From Parasitella parasitica (Eukaryota > Mucoromycota > Mucoromycetes > Mucorales > Mucoraceae): a DNA stretch of 64,000 nt. This document shows positions 37,021-48,189 of the stretch, piece after piece. Position 1 is the stretch's first letter, and each line of letters starts with the position of its first letter. The translations under genes were made by a program, and so were the position numbers. The stretch covers positions 126,477 through 190,476 of the forward strand of contig MU619292.1 in the NCBI GenBank assembly GCA_025201805.1. Direction: 5' to 3'. The notes below the pieces were generated by a model, which made no database searches, had not been told where the DNA came from, and worked only from the letters and a program-made list of their open reading frames with translations.

Positions 37021-37324
37021 TGTATCATAGAAACATATACAATATTCCTCTCTCTCTTTCTCCTACAGCAACCCTCTCCTCTTCCGCTCCCCTTTATTAT
37101 TGCATATTATAAATAGCTTCAATGTATATATAAAGTACCTCGGCAATGTCCTGCTGAACCCTTATTCTCAAAAATGACATCCGCGGCAATGCTTCCTGCT
37201 CTCAAAATGGGTTTAAATTGCTCGTTGCACCACCAAATATAAATAAAACGGAGGGATCTATTTTTATAAAATTCCTTTCTTTTCTCTTGTTCACTTTCTT
37301 TGTTGGTGGTTTTTTTTCTATAGA
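37021..37324. other. Intergenic, 304 bp
   Basis: Holds the 3' end of the kelch gene and the promoter of the zinc-cluster factor, including a CT-rich stretch (37040-37100). No gene is seen. Confidence 0.4.
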
Positions 37325-39497
37325 ATGTCAACTACGACGATATCAATGAAGCATGATCTTCAGGACAAAAAGAGTGCCTCAAAGCAAAAGCGATTTAAAG
37401 TGGGGAAAGCATGCTTTACATGCCGAGTGAAAAAGATCAAGGTGTGTGCTTTTGTACAAATTTTGGCTGATATCCCCATTACTGAATGACATGAAAAACT
37501 AGTGCGATGGATTGCAACCCTGTATGCAGGTAAAATAACTATGCGAGACCCACAACGATGCAGCGGATGCGATGCTTACATGTATTTTCTTTCTTGTAGT
37601 GCAAAGGTAATATAGTCTTGGTTAATTAAACAACGAAATGCTAAATTTGCTGATATTAGCCCGAAGCAGACCGTGCACATTTTCCAAAGATGGATCTGTG
37701 CTGGAAACAACAAACGAACAAGACGCTGAATCACTACACACTACTCCCTCACCCCCAACATCCCGATCATCGACTCCGCCTGCCCCCATCGCCCACAGCT
37801 CCCCAAAGTTCAAAAAGCCGTTACCCATAGATCAGAAATCGCTGTCGTCAACAACAGAAATACTGAATAGACTGAACAAACTATGGCCAGCAGAAGGGAA
37901 AGAGGGCAAGTGGGAATTAGACCCAACAAAGCTGCTGACAACAAAGCTGACAATGTCATCCAGCGACCACACATTTGGTATCGAATATCTGCCTTCGAAA
38001 TCGATCCAGCATGCGCACATACAAGCCTACTTTAAGAACTGCTATTCTGTGTTCCCCATTATACCAAAAAGAATATTTTTCAAGCAGTTTGACTCGCCCA
38101 TTCAGCACTACACCGCCTCCTATCTCCTGTCTCCCATCCTGCTGCTGATGATCATGGCACATGGAGCCCAGCAGGCGCAAGACGACGAATGCGACACCTG
38201 GTTTCAACATGCCAAATCGATCGTTCTGCAGCAGCAATGCAACAAGCCCAAGCTGAGCACCGTCATCGCATTGGCTTTGATGAGCCAATTCCAGTCCACA
38301 CGCAATCCCTATCCGTCCATGTACAGCGCCATGGCTTTCCAAATGTGCCTTGATTTAAACCTAATGCGAAATTACACTGGCGAGATGGATATCAAAAACG
38401 ACATGCTGTATCAGGACGAAACGGATGGCGGCTCCGATTTAAAGGAACTGCAAAAACGAGTTTGTTGGGGGTGCTATACGCTTGATAAGCTTATTCACAT
38501 TCAGACGGGGCAGCCCTGGATGCTGAAGAGTAAAGATATTGACCTTGATATGCCACTGTTGCAGCCAGGCGACGATGTCACCGAACACCAGATACTAGAG
38601 ACGTTTGTTTGCAGTATAAAACTGCTCCAGATTGCCGAGCGCACACTGCATCATGAGCAGCAACAACTACCGGCTATCAGAACGCATGCGTACGACCAAA
38701 TGGCACTGACATCAGACAATACTCTACTCGACTGGCTTCGATCACTCCCGCTTCATTTGCAATGGACACCCGCGCTGAATAATAGTAACGCACTCACCAC
38801 TCCTACAGCGCCATCCAACATCATGGTTTTTCATCTGCACATCCTATATAACATCATTGAACTCTGCGTTCTCAAGCCTTATGTTTCCTCTACCGCCAAA
38901 TCCATCCAGACAAGATCAGCTGCTGTTGCAACGCATCTTGTTCGCCTAGTATCGGCCTTGACTGACAACCACGCTGCTTGGTACTATAATTATGACTTTA
39001 CAACCTATGCCCTAATCGAATCTATCAAATTCCATATTGGATACTGCTCCTGCGAAAATTTCGTTTTAGCTCGCCATGCGCGGTTTATGTTTCAACAATC
39101 TATGCCAGCTATGAAAAAACTATTACCTATGATTAGAACTGCCAGCACACTGGACAAGATTACACAGTTTGCCGTCAACCTAGAGAATGCCATTAGCGAG
39201 GCTGATACAAATGCTGCTACTGACAGTGTGTTTGGCCAAGACGACATAATGACTCCATTTGTCCTTGGCAGCTTGAATGCAAGATATGGAGATGAAGAAC
39301 GTCAACAATGGTCCAAGCTGGAATATTTCGCAAATGGATTGATCACTCCACCTACAGTGAAATCAAAGCCTTCTATTTCCATGTCGTCGACCATGTTTGT
39401 GCCTCCCACAATGTCTTCGTTTCATTCCTATGGAGCCAGTAGTCATAGTGCTATCACTGATAACTTATTCCAGCCTGCTGCACCGCCACTACTACTA

Positions 39498-39565
<68 letters not shown>

Positions 39566-40157
39566 CGATTGGAGAGCAACACCTGATCGATTGCAATATA
39601 CCAAAATTAATAATACAAACACTAATAATCCCCTTGAATTCCTACATAATCAACATCCTCCTCAATGGCTACCCGCGACAGCAGTAGCAGCAACAAAGAA
39701 ACGGTCAGGGTCTACTGCCGATGCAAGCACTTCTGATTTGACTGATATTGATGCATTAGTTGCACAAATACAGGAGAACAACAATAGCCCATCTTCTAAT
39801 AATAGCTCATCATCTTCTACTGCTATTGTCGGCGCTACAGTGGCAATGGTAGCAAACGAAAATGAAAATCTGTTATATTCATTGTTATCTGACCGTAGCA
39901 GCGCTCCTAATAATACTAGTACTTGTTCCACTTCGACTATTGCTGCTTCCGCTGCTACTGCTGCCGCTGCTACTGCCGCCGCTACAGGTGCGACAATACC
40001 TACAAGAAATCAAAGTTATTCCAATTTTGTGCAACCCTACATGAATGTTGGGTTAGGCATTTACGCATCGGCTCACCAGCATCATAACGATGTGATCCGA
40101 CAGCATTTACCCCCGTCAAACAAGGCTGTTATTACGCAACATCCGCAAGCACAATAA
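37325..40157 (+). CDS. Zn2Cys6 fungal transcription factor with polyQ tract
   Basis: Exons 37325-37441, 37503-37529 (27 nt), 37600-37606 (7 nt) and 37660-40157 are inferred (882 aa). The zinc cluster CFTCRVKKIKCDGLQPCMQC, then KARSRPC, has C-x2-C-x6-C-x5-C-x2-C-x6-C spacing and is spread over all four exons, which strongly supports the tiny ones. The middle homology (Fungal_trans) domain follows, with FKNCYSVFPIIPKRIFF, SAMAFQMCLDLNLMR and KRVCWGCYTLDKLIHIQTGQP. The C-terminal ~250 residues are low complexity, with 22 consecutive Gln (39498-39563) plus Ser/Asn and Ala/Thr runs. Such factors bind CGG half-sites as dimers. The target genes are unknown. A decayed copy of the 3' half lies directly downstream. 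Confidence 0.88.
39498..39563 (+). repeat. CAG/CAA repeat encoding 22 Gln
   Basis: A trinucleotide tract inside the zinc-cluster factor. Its 5' half alternates CAG and CAA, and its 3' half is nearly pure CAG. The pure part would be expected to vary in length between strains. Confidence 0.95.
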
Positions 40158-40379
40158 AATCATAATAAACTTGTAGAAAAATCACTAGCCATTGCTATTT
40201 ATCCATTTTTGAGGGTTTCTTGAGAGCGAATTTATCATCTAGAATGCTCAAATTCTTGTAACAGACCACTTTTGTTTTACGTTTACAACAAGAGCAGATA
40301 GAAGCGATTGCTTTTGACTCGTAGGCCATGTACCACATTATCCAGGTCCCAATGTAAAGCATAAAGCTTGACGGGCTGA

Positions 40380-41560
40380 TCTTCCATCTTTGCCTCAAAT
40401 GTACAACATTATTATCGAGTTATGTGTGTGTATCCGCTGCTTGAGTTCTACGTCTCTTCAACTGTCAAATCCCATCACACGAAATCAGCTGCTCCTGCTG
40501 AAAATACATTTCTGTTTTTTGTTTATCATGATTACATCTATCAAGTTTCATCTTTGGGCACTGTTCATGTGAGGCTTGATTTTAGCTCAACGTGCACGCA
40601 TTCTGTTTCAACGACGTATAATACTAGCTGCGCTATGTACCATACACACTACTATACATCATAGCTTTGCTAAGCTGCTATGTGCATGATGTTCCGTAAA
40701 CTGGAGATCCCTATAACTAGGAGCTAGTTCCGGCGCTTCTTGTGTTAGCATCTTTGGGCAAGGTAGTATTACAATGACCACATCTCTTCAAGTGTCATAG
40801 ACTAAACGCAAAATATGGAAATAAGCAACATCAACAATGTCCCAGAGTAGACTATCTCGCAAACGTACTAATGAGTAGAGCTACATGTAAAAGAGGACCC
40901 AAATCAACTTTTGTATCACCAACCCTGTTCGTGTATATACATCTCTACTAATAATGCCATCTGGAGCAAATAGCCGTAGCACCTGCAATGTATATATTGC
41001 CATGGCAATTTACATTCTAACCTGCTGTTTAATATACGATACTATATACCACAGCGACGACGTTGAGGAACACCTGATCGATTTAGCCTATATGCGCACT
41101 ATCAATTCCTCCTGAACCCTTACGTAATCAAAGTTCTCCCCCCTCCCCTCCTCAAAGCTTACCCGTATACACAAATATCAACAAAGAAACAATCCGTGCT
41201 ATATAGTCGTACGGCTGATACAAGCACTTTTGATTTGAGTGATGCACAACAAATACAGGGAAACGATAATGGCCCCAATAGATGCAGTCATTCACTTGCT
41301 AATAATAGCTCATCATCTACTACTGCTAAAGTTCCCATTCATATAATGCGTATTTTCGTCTATTCATTGTTACCTGGGTGTTCATGCACAGTAGCATTGT
41401 ACATCAAACACTATTTGGTGATACTCGAATACTGCATGACAGCACTTGCGCATGCAAAGACTTGAGAGCTATTATTCGTTCGCTCAGTCTCATATATAAA
41501 TGGGGAATATAAAGGAATCTGCGCACCACAGCGCAACCCAGAGATGTGATCCGACAGCAG
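40380..41560 (+). pseudogene. Decayed tandem copy of the zinc-cluster factor 3' half
   Basis: Segments in this stretch match the upstream gene in the same order and orientation. TACAACATTATTATCGAGTT at ~40400 matches ~38848. ATCTATCAAGTTTCATCTTT at ~40537 matches ~39020. CAACAATGTCCC..CTATCTCGCAAACG at ~40832 matches ~39303. AACACCTGATCGATT at ~41070 matches ~39579. AACAAAGAAAC..GATACAAGCACTTTTGATTTGA at ~41182-41240 matches ~39690-39741. TAATAATAGCTCATCATCT at ~41302 matches ~39798. GATGTGATCCGACAGCA at ~41544 matches ~40088. Frames are broken by stops and shifts and the polyQ is absent. It is a remnant of a duplication, followed by an assembly gap. Confidence 0.75.
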
Positions 41561-41673
41561 AGGAAGCGCTGAAATTGCTTTGCCTATTTTTAGCAATGTT
41601 TAAGTTTTCCCTCTTTGTTATTGCGATTGATTCATTGTCGATTACGTGACATCATATAGAGCTTTCACATCTA

Positions 41674-41743
41674 NNNNNNNNNNNNNNNNNNNNNNNNNNN
41701 NNNNNNNNNNNNNNNNNNNNNNNNNNNNNNNNNNNNNNNNNNN
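41674..41743. other. Assembly gap (70 N) followed by poly(A)
   Basis: Seventy N, then an A-run to about 41764. It sits between the pseudogene and the acyl-CoA ligase promoter, so the promoter and the end of the relic may be incomplete. Confidence 0.95.
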
Positions 41744-41852
41744 AAAAAAAAAAAAAAAAAAAAAGATATTTAAATAGAGCAAAAAAGCTCGTTTTCTCCT
41801 CGTTTGCTTTCTACTTTACTTACAACACTACACCACCACAACACCCTTAAAA

Positions 41853-43436
41853 ATGTCCAACACTCTGCTTGAAATCTTCAAGAGCAAAAAGGATGCCATG
41901 CACCCGGCTGTCATCATCCCGCAATCTGCCAACGTCCCATCAAACATCACATACAACCAAATGCTGGACATCATCTACGACTTCTCCAGAAAGCTGGCCG
42001 CCCAAGTTCCTGCCAGCGCATTAGCTCCCGGGAGATCCATCTCCATCAGCTACCCCAACTCTTTTGAATTCACTGTTGCCTTCCTGGGCGCCACGTTCAT
42101 GAGCCAGATTGCATCTCCCTTGAATCCTGCCTACACAGAGGACGAATTCAACTTTTATTTGGAAGACGCAAAGAGCTCCATCATGATTTTGCCCAAGGGT
42201 GCGCTCAACGAAAAGAACAATGCCGCCGTCAGAGCTGCCCACAAGCAGGGCGCAATTGTCGTCGAGATCCACTGGAACGGCACTTGCATGGAGATCAATG
42301 CCCGTGTGCCTCTTGCGCTTGCTGACGAGCCCCATCGCATCATCAACGAGTTTACGCCTCGACCCGACGAGCCTGCTCTTTTATTACACACAAGTGGTAC
42401 CACTGGTCGACCCAAGGGCGTCCCCCTTAGTCATCTCAATTTGCTCACCAGCATGAGAAACATCGTGGGCACATACGAGTTAAATCCCGAAGATCGCACT
42501 CTTCTGGTTATGCCCCTTTTCCACGTTCATGGGTTGCTCTGTGGGCTGTTGGCTACCTTGCTTTCTGGCGGCGTTGCTGTCATCCCTGCCAAGTTCAGCG
42601 CCTCTCATTTCTGGAAGGACTTTGTAGACAACAAGTGTAACTGGTACACTGCCGTGCCCACTATTCACCAAATCCTGCTCCGTAACCCGCCTTCTCAGGT
42701 TCCTGCCATCCGCTTCATTCGTTCTTGCTCCTCAAGTTTAGCCCCTGCCACCTTGAAGGCCCTTGAGAAACATTTCAAGGCACCTGTTCTGGAGGCATAT
42801 GCAATGACCGAGGCATCCCATCAAATGACCTCCAACCCTCTTCCTCATCGTGGTCCTCATAAGGCTGGTTCCGTCGGCCTTGGTCAGGGTGTTGAGATTG
42901 CCATTTTGGACCAAGCTGGCAACCCTACTGAGTTGGGCGAAGTGTGCATCCGTGGTAAGAATGTCACTAAAGGCTACTTGAACAACCCCAAGGCAACTGC
43001 AGAGTCGTTCACAAAGGATGGATATTTCCGTACCGGAGATCAGGGTAAAAAGGACAAGGATGGTTATTTGATCTTGACTGGCCGTATCAAGGAATTGATC
43101 AATCGTGGTGGTGAAAAAATCTCCCCTATCGAGCTGGATTCCGTCATGTTGAGTCATCCAAAGATCGCTGAGGCCGTCAGCTTTGCCGTTCCAGACGAAA
43201 TGTACGGTCAGGAAGTTCATGCTGCAGTCGTCTTGAAGAGCGATGTCAAGGACAGTGAAAAGGCAATTGAGAAGGAGCTACAAGCCTACTGTGCAAGCAA
43301 GCTCGCCAAATTCAAGGTGCCAAAGCGCATCTATGTCACCGACATCATGCCCAAGACTGCCACTGGCAAGATTCAGCGCCGTAAGGTTTCTGAAGTCTTC
43401 TTCAAGGGCCCTGCTCCTGCTCAAGCCAAGTTGTAA
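41853..43436 (+). CDS. PCS60: Peroxisomal-type acyl-CoA synthetase, oxalyl-CoA synthetase (Pcs60/AAE3) group
   Basis: One exon encodes 527 aa, the usual length. ANL-superfamily motifs are all present: LLHTSGTTGRPKGVPLSHLN (P-loop), MPLFHVHGL, EAYAMTEASHQM, DGYFRTGDQGKKDKDGYLIL, GRIKELINRGGEKISPIELD and the C-terminal lysine segment PKTATGKIQRRKV. The pattern around FHVHGLLCGLLATLLSG and the TEASHQMTSNP loop fits the Pcs60/AAE3 group, which activates oxalate to oxalyl-CoA in yeast and plants. The C-terminus AKL is a PTS1 variant, so peroxisomal targeting is likely. Codon use is C/G-richer at third positions than in the neighbours, suggesting high expression. The substrate is inferred from subfamily resemblance only. 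Confidence 0.87.
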   Translation: MSNTLLEIFKSKKDAMHPAVIIPQSANVPSNITYNQMLDIIYDFSRKLAAQVPASALAPGRSISISYPNSFEFTVAFLGATFMSQIASPLNPAYTEDEFNFYLEDAKSSIMILPKGALNEKNNAAVRAAHKQGAIVVEIHWNGTCMEINARVPLALADEPHRIINEFTPRPDEPALLLHTSGTTGRPKGVPLSHLNLLTSMRNIVGTYELNPEDRTLLVMPLFHVHGLLCGLLATLLSGGVAVIPAKFSASHFWKDFVDNKCNWYTAVPTIHQILLRNPPSQVPAIRFIRSCSSSLAPATLKALEKHFKAPVLEAYAMTEASHQMTSNPLPHRGPHKAGSVGLGQGVEIAILDQAGNPTELGEVCIRGKNVTKGYLNNPKATAESFTKDGYFRTGDQGKKDKDGYLILTGRIKELINRGGEKISPIELDSVMLSHPKIAEAVSFAVPDEMYGQEVHAAVVLKSDVKDSEKAIEKELQAYCASKLAKFKVPKRIYVTDIMPKTATGKIQRRKVSEVFFKGPAPAQAKL

Positions 43437-44270
43437 TCTCTGTAATATCATTTTTAAACCGCTAGAAAATAAATCGTATATATTCCTTTTTGCCATTTAT
43501 CCTACAAACTTCTAGTGATGCAGAAACGCGAGAGAGGGGAGGGGGGGGTGTTTCTTTGTTGTTTAATCTCAACCTCCCATGATGTTATGCAGTTTCAAAT
43601 TTAATGGTTGTTTATTATCATGTCCACATGACAGGCCAAAATCCTAGACTATAGGAACTATGAATATTGTACAACTGATATATATATATATATAAGCCAT
43701 ATATAGTGGCATAAATATGCAGTGTTCCCTATGTTGTGCATGTGCCTGATGTACCCGATCAAAATGGTCAAATTATAAACTTCCGTCCAACTTTCCGAGG
43801 ATGTGAATTGGGTGTTGGTAGGACGAGGTAGGCTGGGGTCAAATGACATTTCAAAAGCTGATGATATAATATTTGAATGCATGTATTGCAATAAATAAAC
43901 ATTACATCGATTTAGATCCGTTGGGTGCCAACCGGTGAAAGATATTACAAATAATAACGTGTCAAGAGACTTGTCTGATAATTCAGGTATTATATGGATC
44001 CTAAATGCATAGACTTAACATCACGATAGATCAGACTCCTTTTTTCAGCATTTCCTATTGTGGTTTATTGTCCTGATCCACTTGTTATTAATACAAATTT
44101 CCTAGAGTTATAGTACTAATATTCGCCATGCATTTGTCAGGATTATTTCTTGTTGTGATTTCAATTTATGACCTCGAGACAGATCAGTTTGCTCGTAGGT
44201 ATTCCATGTTAAATTCAGGTGAAGGGGACCGCTGCGGGATTGCCGACTCTCTTCTTCCTCGAGCGTTTTC
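43437..44270. other. Intergenic, 834 bp
   Basis: No gene seen. It contains a G-run (about 43536-43548), an AT dinucleotide repeat (about 43677-43694) and AT-rich sequence leading to the F-box gene. Confidence 0.4.
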
Positions 44271-46052
44271 ATGAAAAGTGTAGATCTGCCTTACGAGATT
44301 ATAGAATTAGTAGTTGCGAATGAGCTTATCACAAAAAGAGACCTGCTTCAGCTACAGCTCATTTGCAAGAAATGGGGTCTAGTTGCTCAAAAATACTTTT
44401 ATGCGACCATCGACTTGGGCGACAAAAATTTGTATCCAAGAAGCTACAGCGACTCTGCAGCAATTGCTGAAAGGGCCGCTCAGCTTGAAATAACACTCTC
44501 AATAGCAAACAACCGTAAAGGATGCTTGGTAAAAGCTATTAATCTTGGCTCATTGATCTCTAGTTTACCAAGCTTTGCTCAATCATGTCTTTACATAAAC
44601 AGTATAACGGTAGATCCTGTCACTGCTGATTTTTACAGAGCCATCACAACTTTGCATCAGGATGGATGTCTGCAACACTTGAACAGCGTCACCTTGCCAG
44701 CAGTAAAGGATGCTGTTTCCCCTGAGCTCTTGGCAAACTATAATGATGCCATGATGGAATTCAGAAAGTCAATCAAGAGCATTCTGGTCATCTCACTAAC
44801 AACTCGAGCCACAGCGAATCAACTCTTGGCGCCTGATCGTCTGATAGAGTTCACCAACCTTGAATCATGGTACTTTTTGGAGTTGGCTAGCTTGTTTATG
44901 TACGAATTAGGCAGCCTTATTCCTAAAAACTCTCTACGGCTGGAATCTATAGTTATAGAAATCATGAACAAATTTCCAGACACAAATCTACCCTCTATTC
45001 AATATAAGGTCGACCCAAGCAATTACGCCCAACATCAAGCAACAAATCTAGAGCTGATCATTTCTGGCTCTGTCACTGCCGATGAAATGATTTACATCAG
45101 CCGCAGCTTTCCATCGCTGCAAACATTCAGACGCTCGAGTTCCATACCCAAGGGCCTATCGAACACTACAAACGACATGAAAGCTGTTTACCAGTTCTTT
45201 GGCTATCTATTTACTATTCCTAAAGTCTACTTGCAAGAAGTTAGCCTTGCTTTAGCTGATACCTATAAAATACTCGGTTATATAGAGACGTCGATTCATG
45301 TCAAAACACTAGTGCTGGCGATTTCGCATTCAACGCGACAAGAAGATGCTGTGATATTTTTAGAACATGAATTGAAGCCACTGAAAAGCGCTGCCACTGG
45401 TGGTGTCAAGCTAGAAACAGAATACTGTTTAGTTGACTTGAGCTTGGTATCTTCCAACGTAGAATCAGCGTTCACGAAATCTTTAAAAATTTTCAAAGAT
45501 AGTGTCAGCACCTTGGTTATTGGGCTGGACGAAGATGTTGATGACACACGTTTTTTTCAACAAATACACCAAGACTCGATCGACTATATTGTCGAAAACT
45601 ACTCTCTATTGAAACATCTGTGCTTTGAATTTGTCGATTTTCCAACCGAAGTTAGCTATTCAAGCTCTCAAAGAAAACTAAATTTGGAAACTCTGTCGAT
45701 AGCATATTGTCGAGTTAATACAAAGTATTATAATCTATTGACGAGCCAGATTGACCAAGTAGAGCTTTTTCACCATAAAGAATCTGCAAATAACAACCAT
45801 AGCGCAAACATTATGATCAATATGCAATACACTCGATTCTCCACAATTAATCTACAATACCATCATCTGGACTCCTATATCATCAAGGTTTGGATAAATA
45901 GCCAACCTATTCTCTTTAAAACATCTGCATGGGATGGCATCGCTCGATTATCGACGGATGATGAAAGCATGTCTGGTGAACGCAAAATTACCATCTGCTG
46001 CAGAAACGTTCGAGAGATTCGCACCGAACATGGCTCGTTATTTGTAACCTGA
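44271..46052 (+). CDS. F-box-like protein, 593 aa
   Basis: A single exon. The first ~45 residues read as an F-box (LPYEIIELVVANELITKRDLLQLQLICKKW then YFYATIDLGD, continuous at residues 6-50). In other fungi such motifs bind Skp1 in SCF ubiquitin ligases. The remainder has leucine-spaced helices and strands consistent with an irregular LRR-type substrate domain, but no specific family. Large families of such single-exon F-box proteins exist in Mucorales. The start is supported by the F-box lying directly after the ATG. The substrate is unknown. Confidence 0.7.
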   Translation: MKSVDLPYEIIELVVANELITKRDLLQLQLICKKWGLVAQKYFYATIDLGDKNLYPRSYSDSAAIAERAAQLEITLSIANNRKGCLVKAINLGSLISSLPSFAQSCLYINSITVDPVTADFYRAITTLHQDGCLQHLNSVTLPAVKDAVSPELLANYNDAMMEFRKSIKSILVISLTTRATANQLLAPDRLIEFTNLESWYFLELASLFMYELGSLIPKNSLRLESIVIEIMNKFPDTNLPSIQYKVDPSNYAQHQATNLELIISGSVTADEMIYISRSFPSLQTFRRSSSIPKGLSNTTNDMKAVYQFFGYLFTIPKVYLQEVSLALADTYKILGYIETSIHVKTLVLAISHSTRQEDAVIFLEHELKPLKSAATGGVKLETEYCLVDLSLVSSNVESAFTKSLKIFKDSVSTLVIGLDEDVDDTRFFQQIHQDSIDYIVENYSLLKHLCFEFVDFPTEVSYSSSQRKLNLETLSIAYCRVNTKYYNLLTSQIDQVELFHHKESANNNHSANIMINMQYTRFSTINLQYHHLDSYIIKVWINSQPILFKTSAWDGIARLSTDDESMSGERKITICCRNVREIRTEHGSLFVT

Positions 46053-48189
46053 CCATATATATATGTATATATGTATCAAAAGGCTGTTTATGATTTTTTC
46101 TTTTTTTTTTGTTATACATTTCTCGCTCCTTCTACATGACAAGTATATATGATGAATAAATATAGGTATATAGGTATGTTATGCGGTTTTGTTAAAAAGC
46201 GCGATACTGTAGCCGCAAAATGATTACTAGCTCCAGATATGTCAAAATATGCATAAATTATGTGGTCCTAATGTGTATATTCATCAAGCTAGAAATGTTA
46301 TTTGAACGAATATCATGTACAAATTTTCACATATGATATTTCCGATGCAATTGTAGCCAGATGACTATAATACGTAGAGAAATGTCAGATATTGCAGATC
46401 AGGGCAGCTGGAAGTATCGAAAATACAAGATTTTTACTCCTTGGATTACTGCGTAATGCTTAATTGAACGGCAAGAGCGCAAAATAAGCCGGATATTCTT
46501 TCGCTAGTTCTTGTTTTTGATAGCTTTATGAACATGCTACGCTCGCCAGATTTTCCAAAAATCTTGACAAAAAAAGCAATCTGTTCTGAGACACTCTTCG
46601 ACGTGTCAGATTTTGGCGTTTTCTCTTTGTCTAAAACGGCAAAGCATTAATAATAATAGAGCATTTTACATTTCATCGTAATCTGTCGATATAAATGCCC
46701 CACTCCTTCGTCTATTTGAGGTATAGTCGGCCGAGTGTTTTCAATTGCATTCTCCAAAATTCATTCAAGACAATCATTATTTCAACGGCAAATGGCACCT
46801 AGTGTTTTCTTTTAAATGTTTGCTTAAAAGTCAAAGTAAGAAAAAACGCCCCAGCCTTGTTCATTTTTTAATTCCACAAAAAAAAAAAAAAATGAGCCAA
46901 TTTACCCAAACATTTATTAAAAGCCGCATTGCAGTTTTATCAAGTAAACTACATGTAAATCGTGCCCTTTATTTGCGCAAGAGTACATGAAATTGGATTT
47001 TAATGTTGGAATAATCAATAGCCAAGTGTGTTTTACTGTACAGATTTTGGGTAATTCAAGATTTGATCAGCAAAACAACATCGGGCCCAAATTCTTCTCC
47101 CGCTGAATGTCGTTGTTGACGCAGACATGAATCAAATCAAATTTATTGATACTAAAAGAGCCACGCTTTTTAATACTTGAAAAAATGAACGTGATTATTG
47201 AGGGTTTCATTGTTGAATAATTCAGGGGCTGTGAGATCAAGCTTCGGCGATATTGAACCAAAAATCGGTGCCTGATATTTGGAAACCAAGCATTTCCCGC
47301 CGATACATGGTAACTGAGCCGCAGATTTCTATGTATACATACGCAAGTAAATGTATGCGCTGTAATTTTAATCATTCCGTTCCTCTATTTAACGGTGCAT
47401 TTACATTGCTTTTTTTTTAAATAAGTATGTAGTTGCAACTACATCTACGAGCGTGTGTGTGTGTGTGTGTGTACATAAATCAATCAATTATTTACATATG
47501 CATGTTTACCGAGGGAGTTGCCTGATCTGGAATAGAGAATGATGCTATTGTTATGTGTCTATGTTCCGCAACACTCCCACTGTTTCTCTCGATAGCATAT
47601 ATGTAAGGTAAATATAGCCATCATAATCATTTACCTTCCCCTGAGAAAAAAAAAATATTACATATATACATCAGCCTCCCTCTCTCTCCCTTGAACCGAA
47701 AACGACGACAACAATAGTTTTAATCTTGACAAATACATAACGAAATATCCGTTGTTTAAACAGGTTGCATTAAAAATGTTGAGTTTATTAAATTTGACTG
47801 AATATACAAATGTACGATTAAATTATTTAATGAGAATTTTGTTTTGCAGATGGGCACATTAAATATCATTGATGGTATACAATTTGGTAGAGGCGAAGAA
47901 GATTATTATTGTCAAGTAGAAATTAGTGTTCTTCCTCTGTCTCTCTCTCTCTCTGCAGGTGTGCAAGAAATCAAGAAACCTAATGAATTCTCCTTGATTT
48001 TTTTGCTGTAATGCAGCATTGGATCTCCTTAATGATGCGATGTGAGAGAGCAAATAGTTTATACTACTGTACTTGGTATAAATGTGTGTATTAGAAATAA
48101 AAAGTAGTGTGTTGTGATGGCGGTAGTCATGATGGTGATGATGATATTAGTGGCATATAGATGTAAAGAGGGATGATGACCAAACAAAG
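46053..48189. other. AT-rich intergenic region, 2.1 kb
   Basis: No convincing gene. A 32-residue ATG frame (46890-46988, MSQFTQTFIKSRIAVLSSKL..) follows an A-run and a TATAAATG at about 46689, but nothing else supports it. A GT microsatellite (47453-47472) and a CT-rich tract near 47935-47955 are present. Confidence 0.4.
47453..47472. repeat. GT dinucleotide microsatellite, 10 units
   Basis: A perfect alternation of G and T in an AT-rich spacer. Confidence 0.9.

Noticed and set aside
42021-43220. Several minus-strand frames opposite the acyl-CoA ligase
   Set aside because: They are shadows of a codon-biased, intronless gene on the + strand.
46890-46988. A 32-residue ATG frame after an A-run
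   Set aside because: Too short, with no homologue or splice donor recognised; noted only in the intergenic entry.
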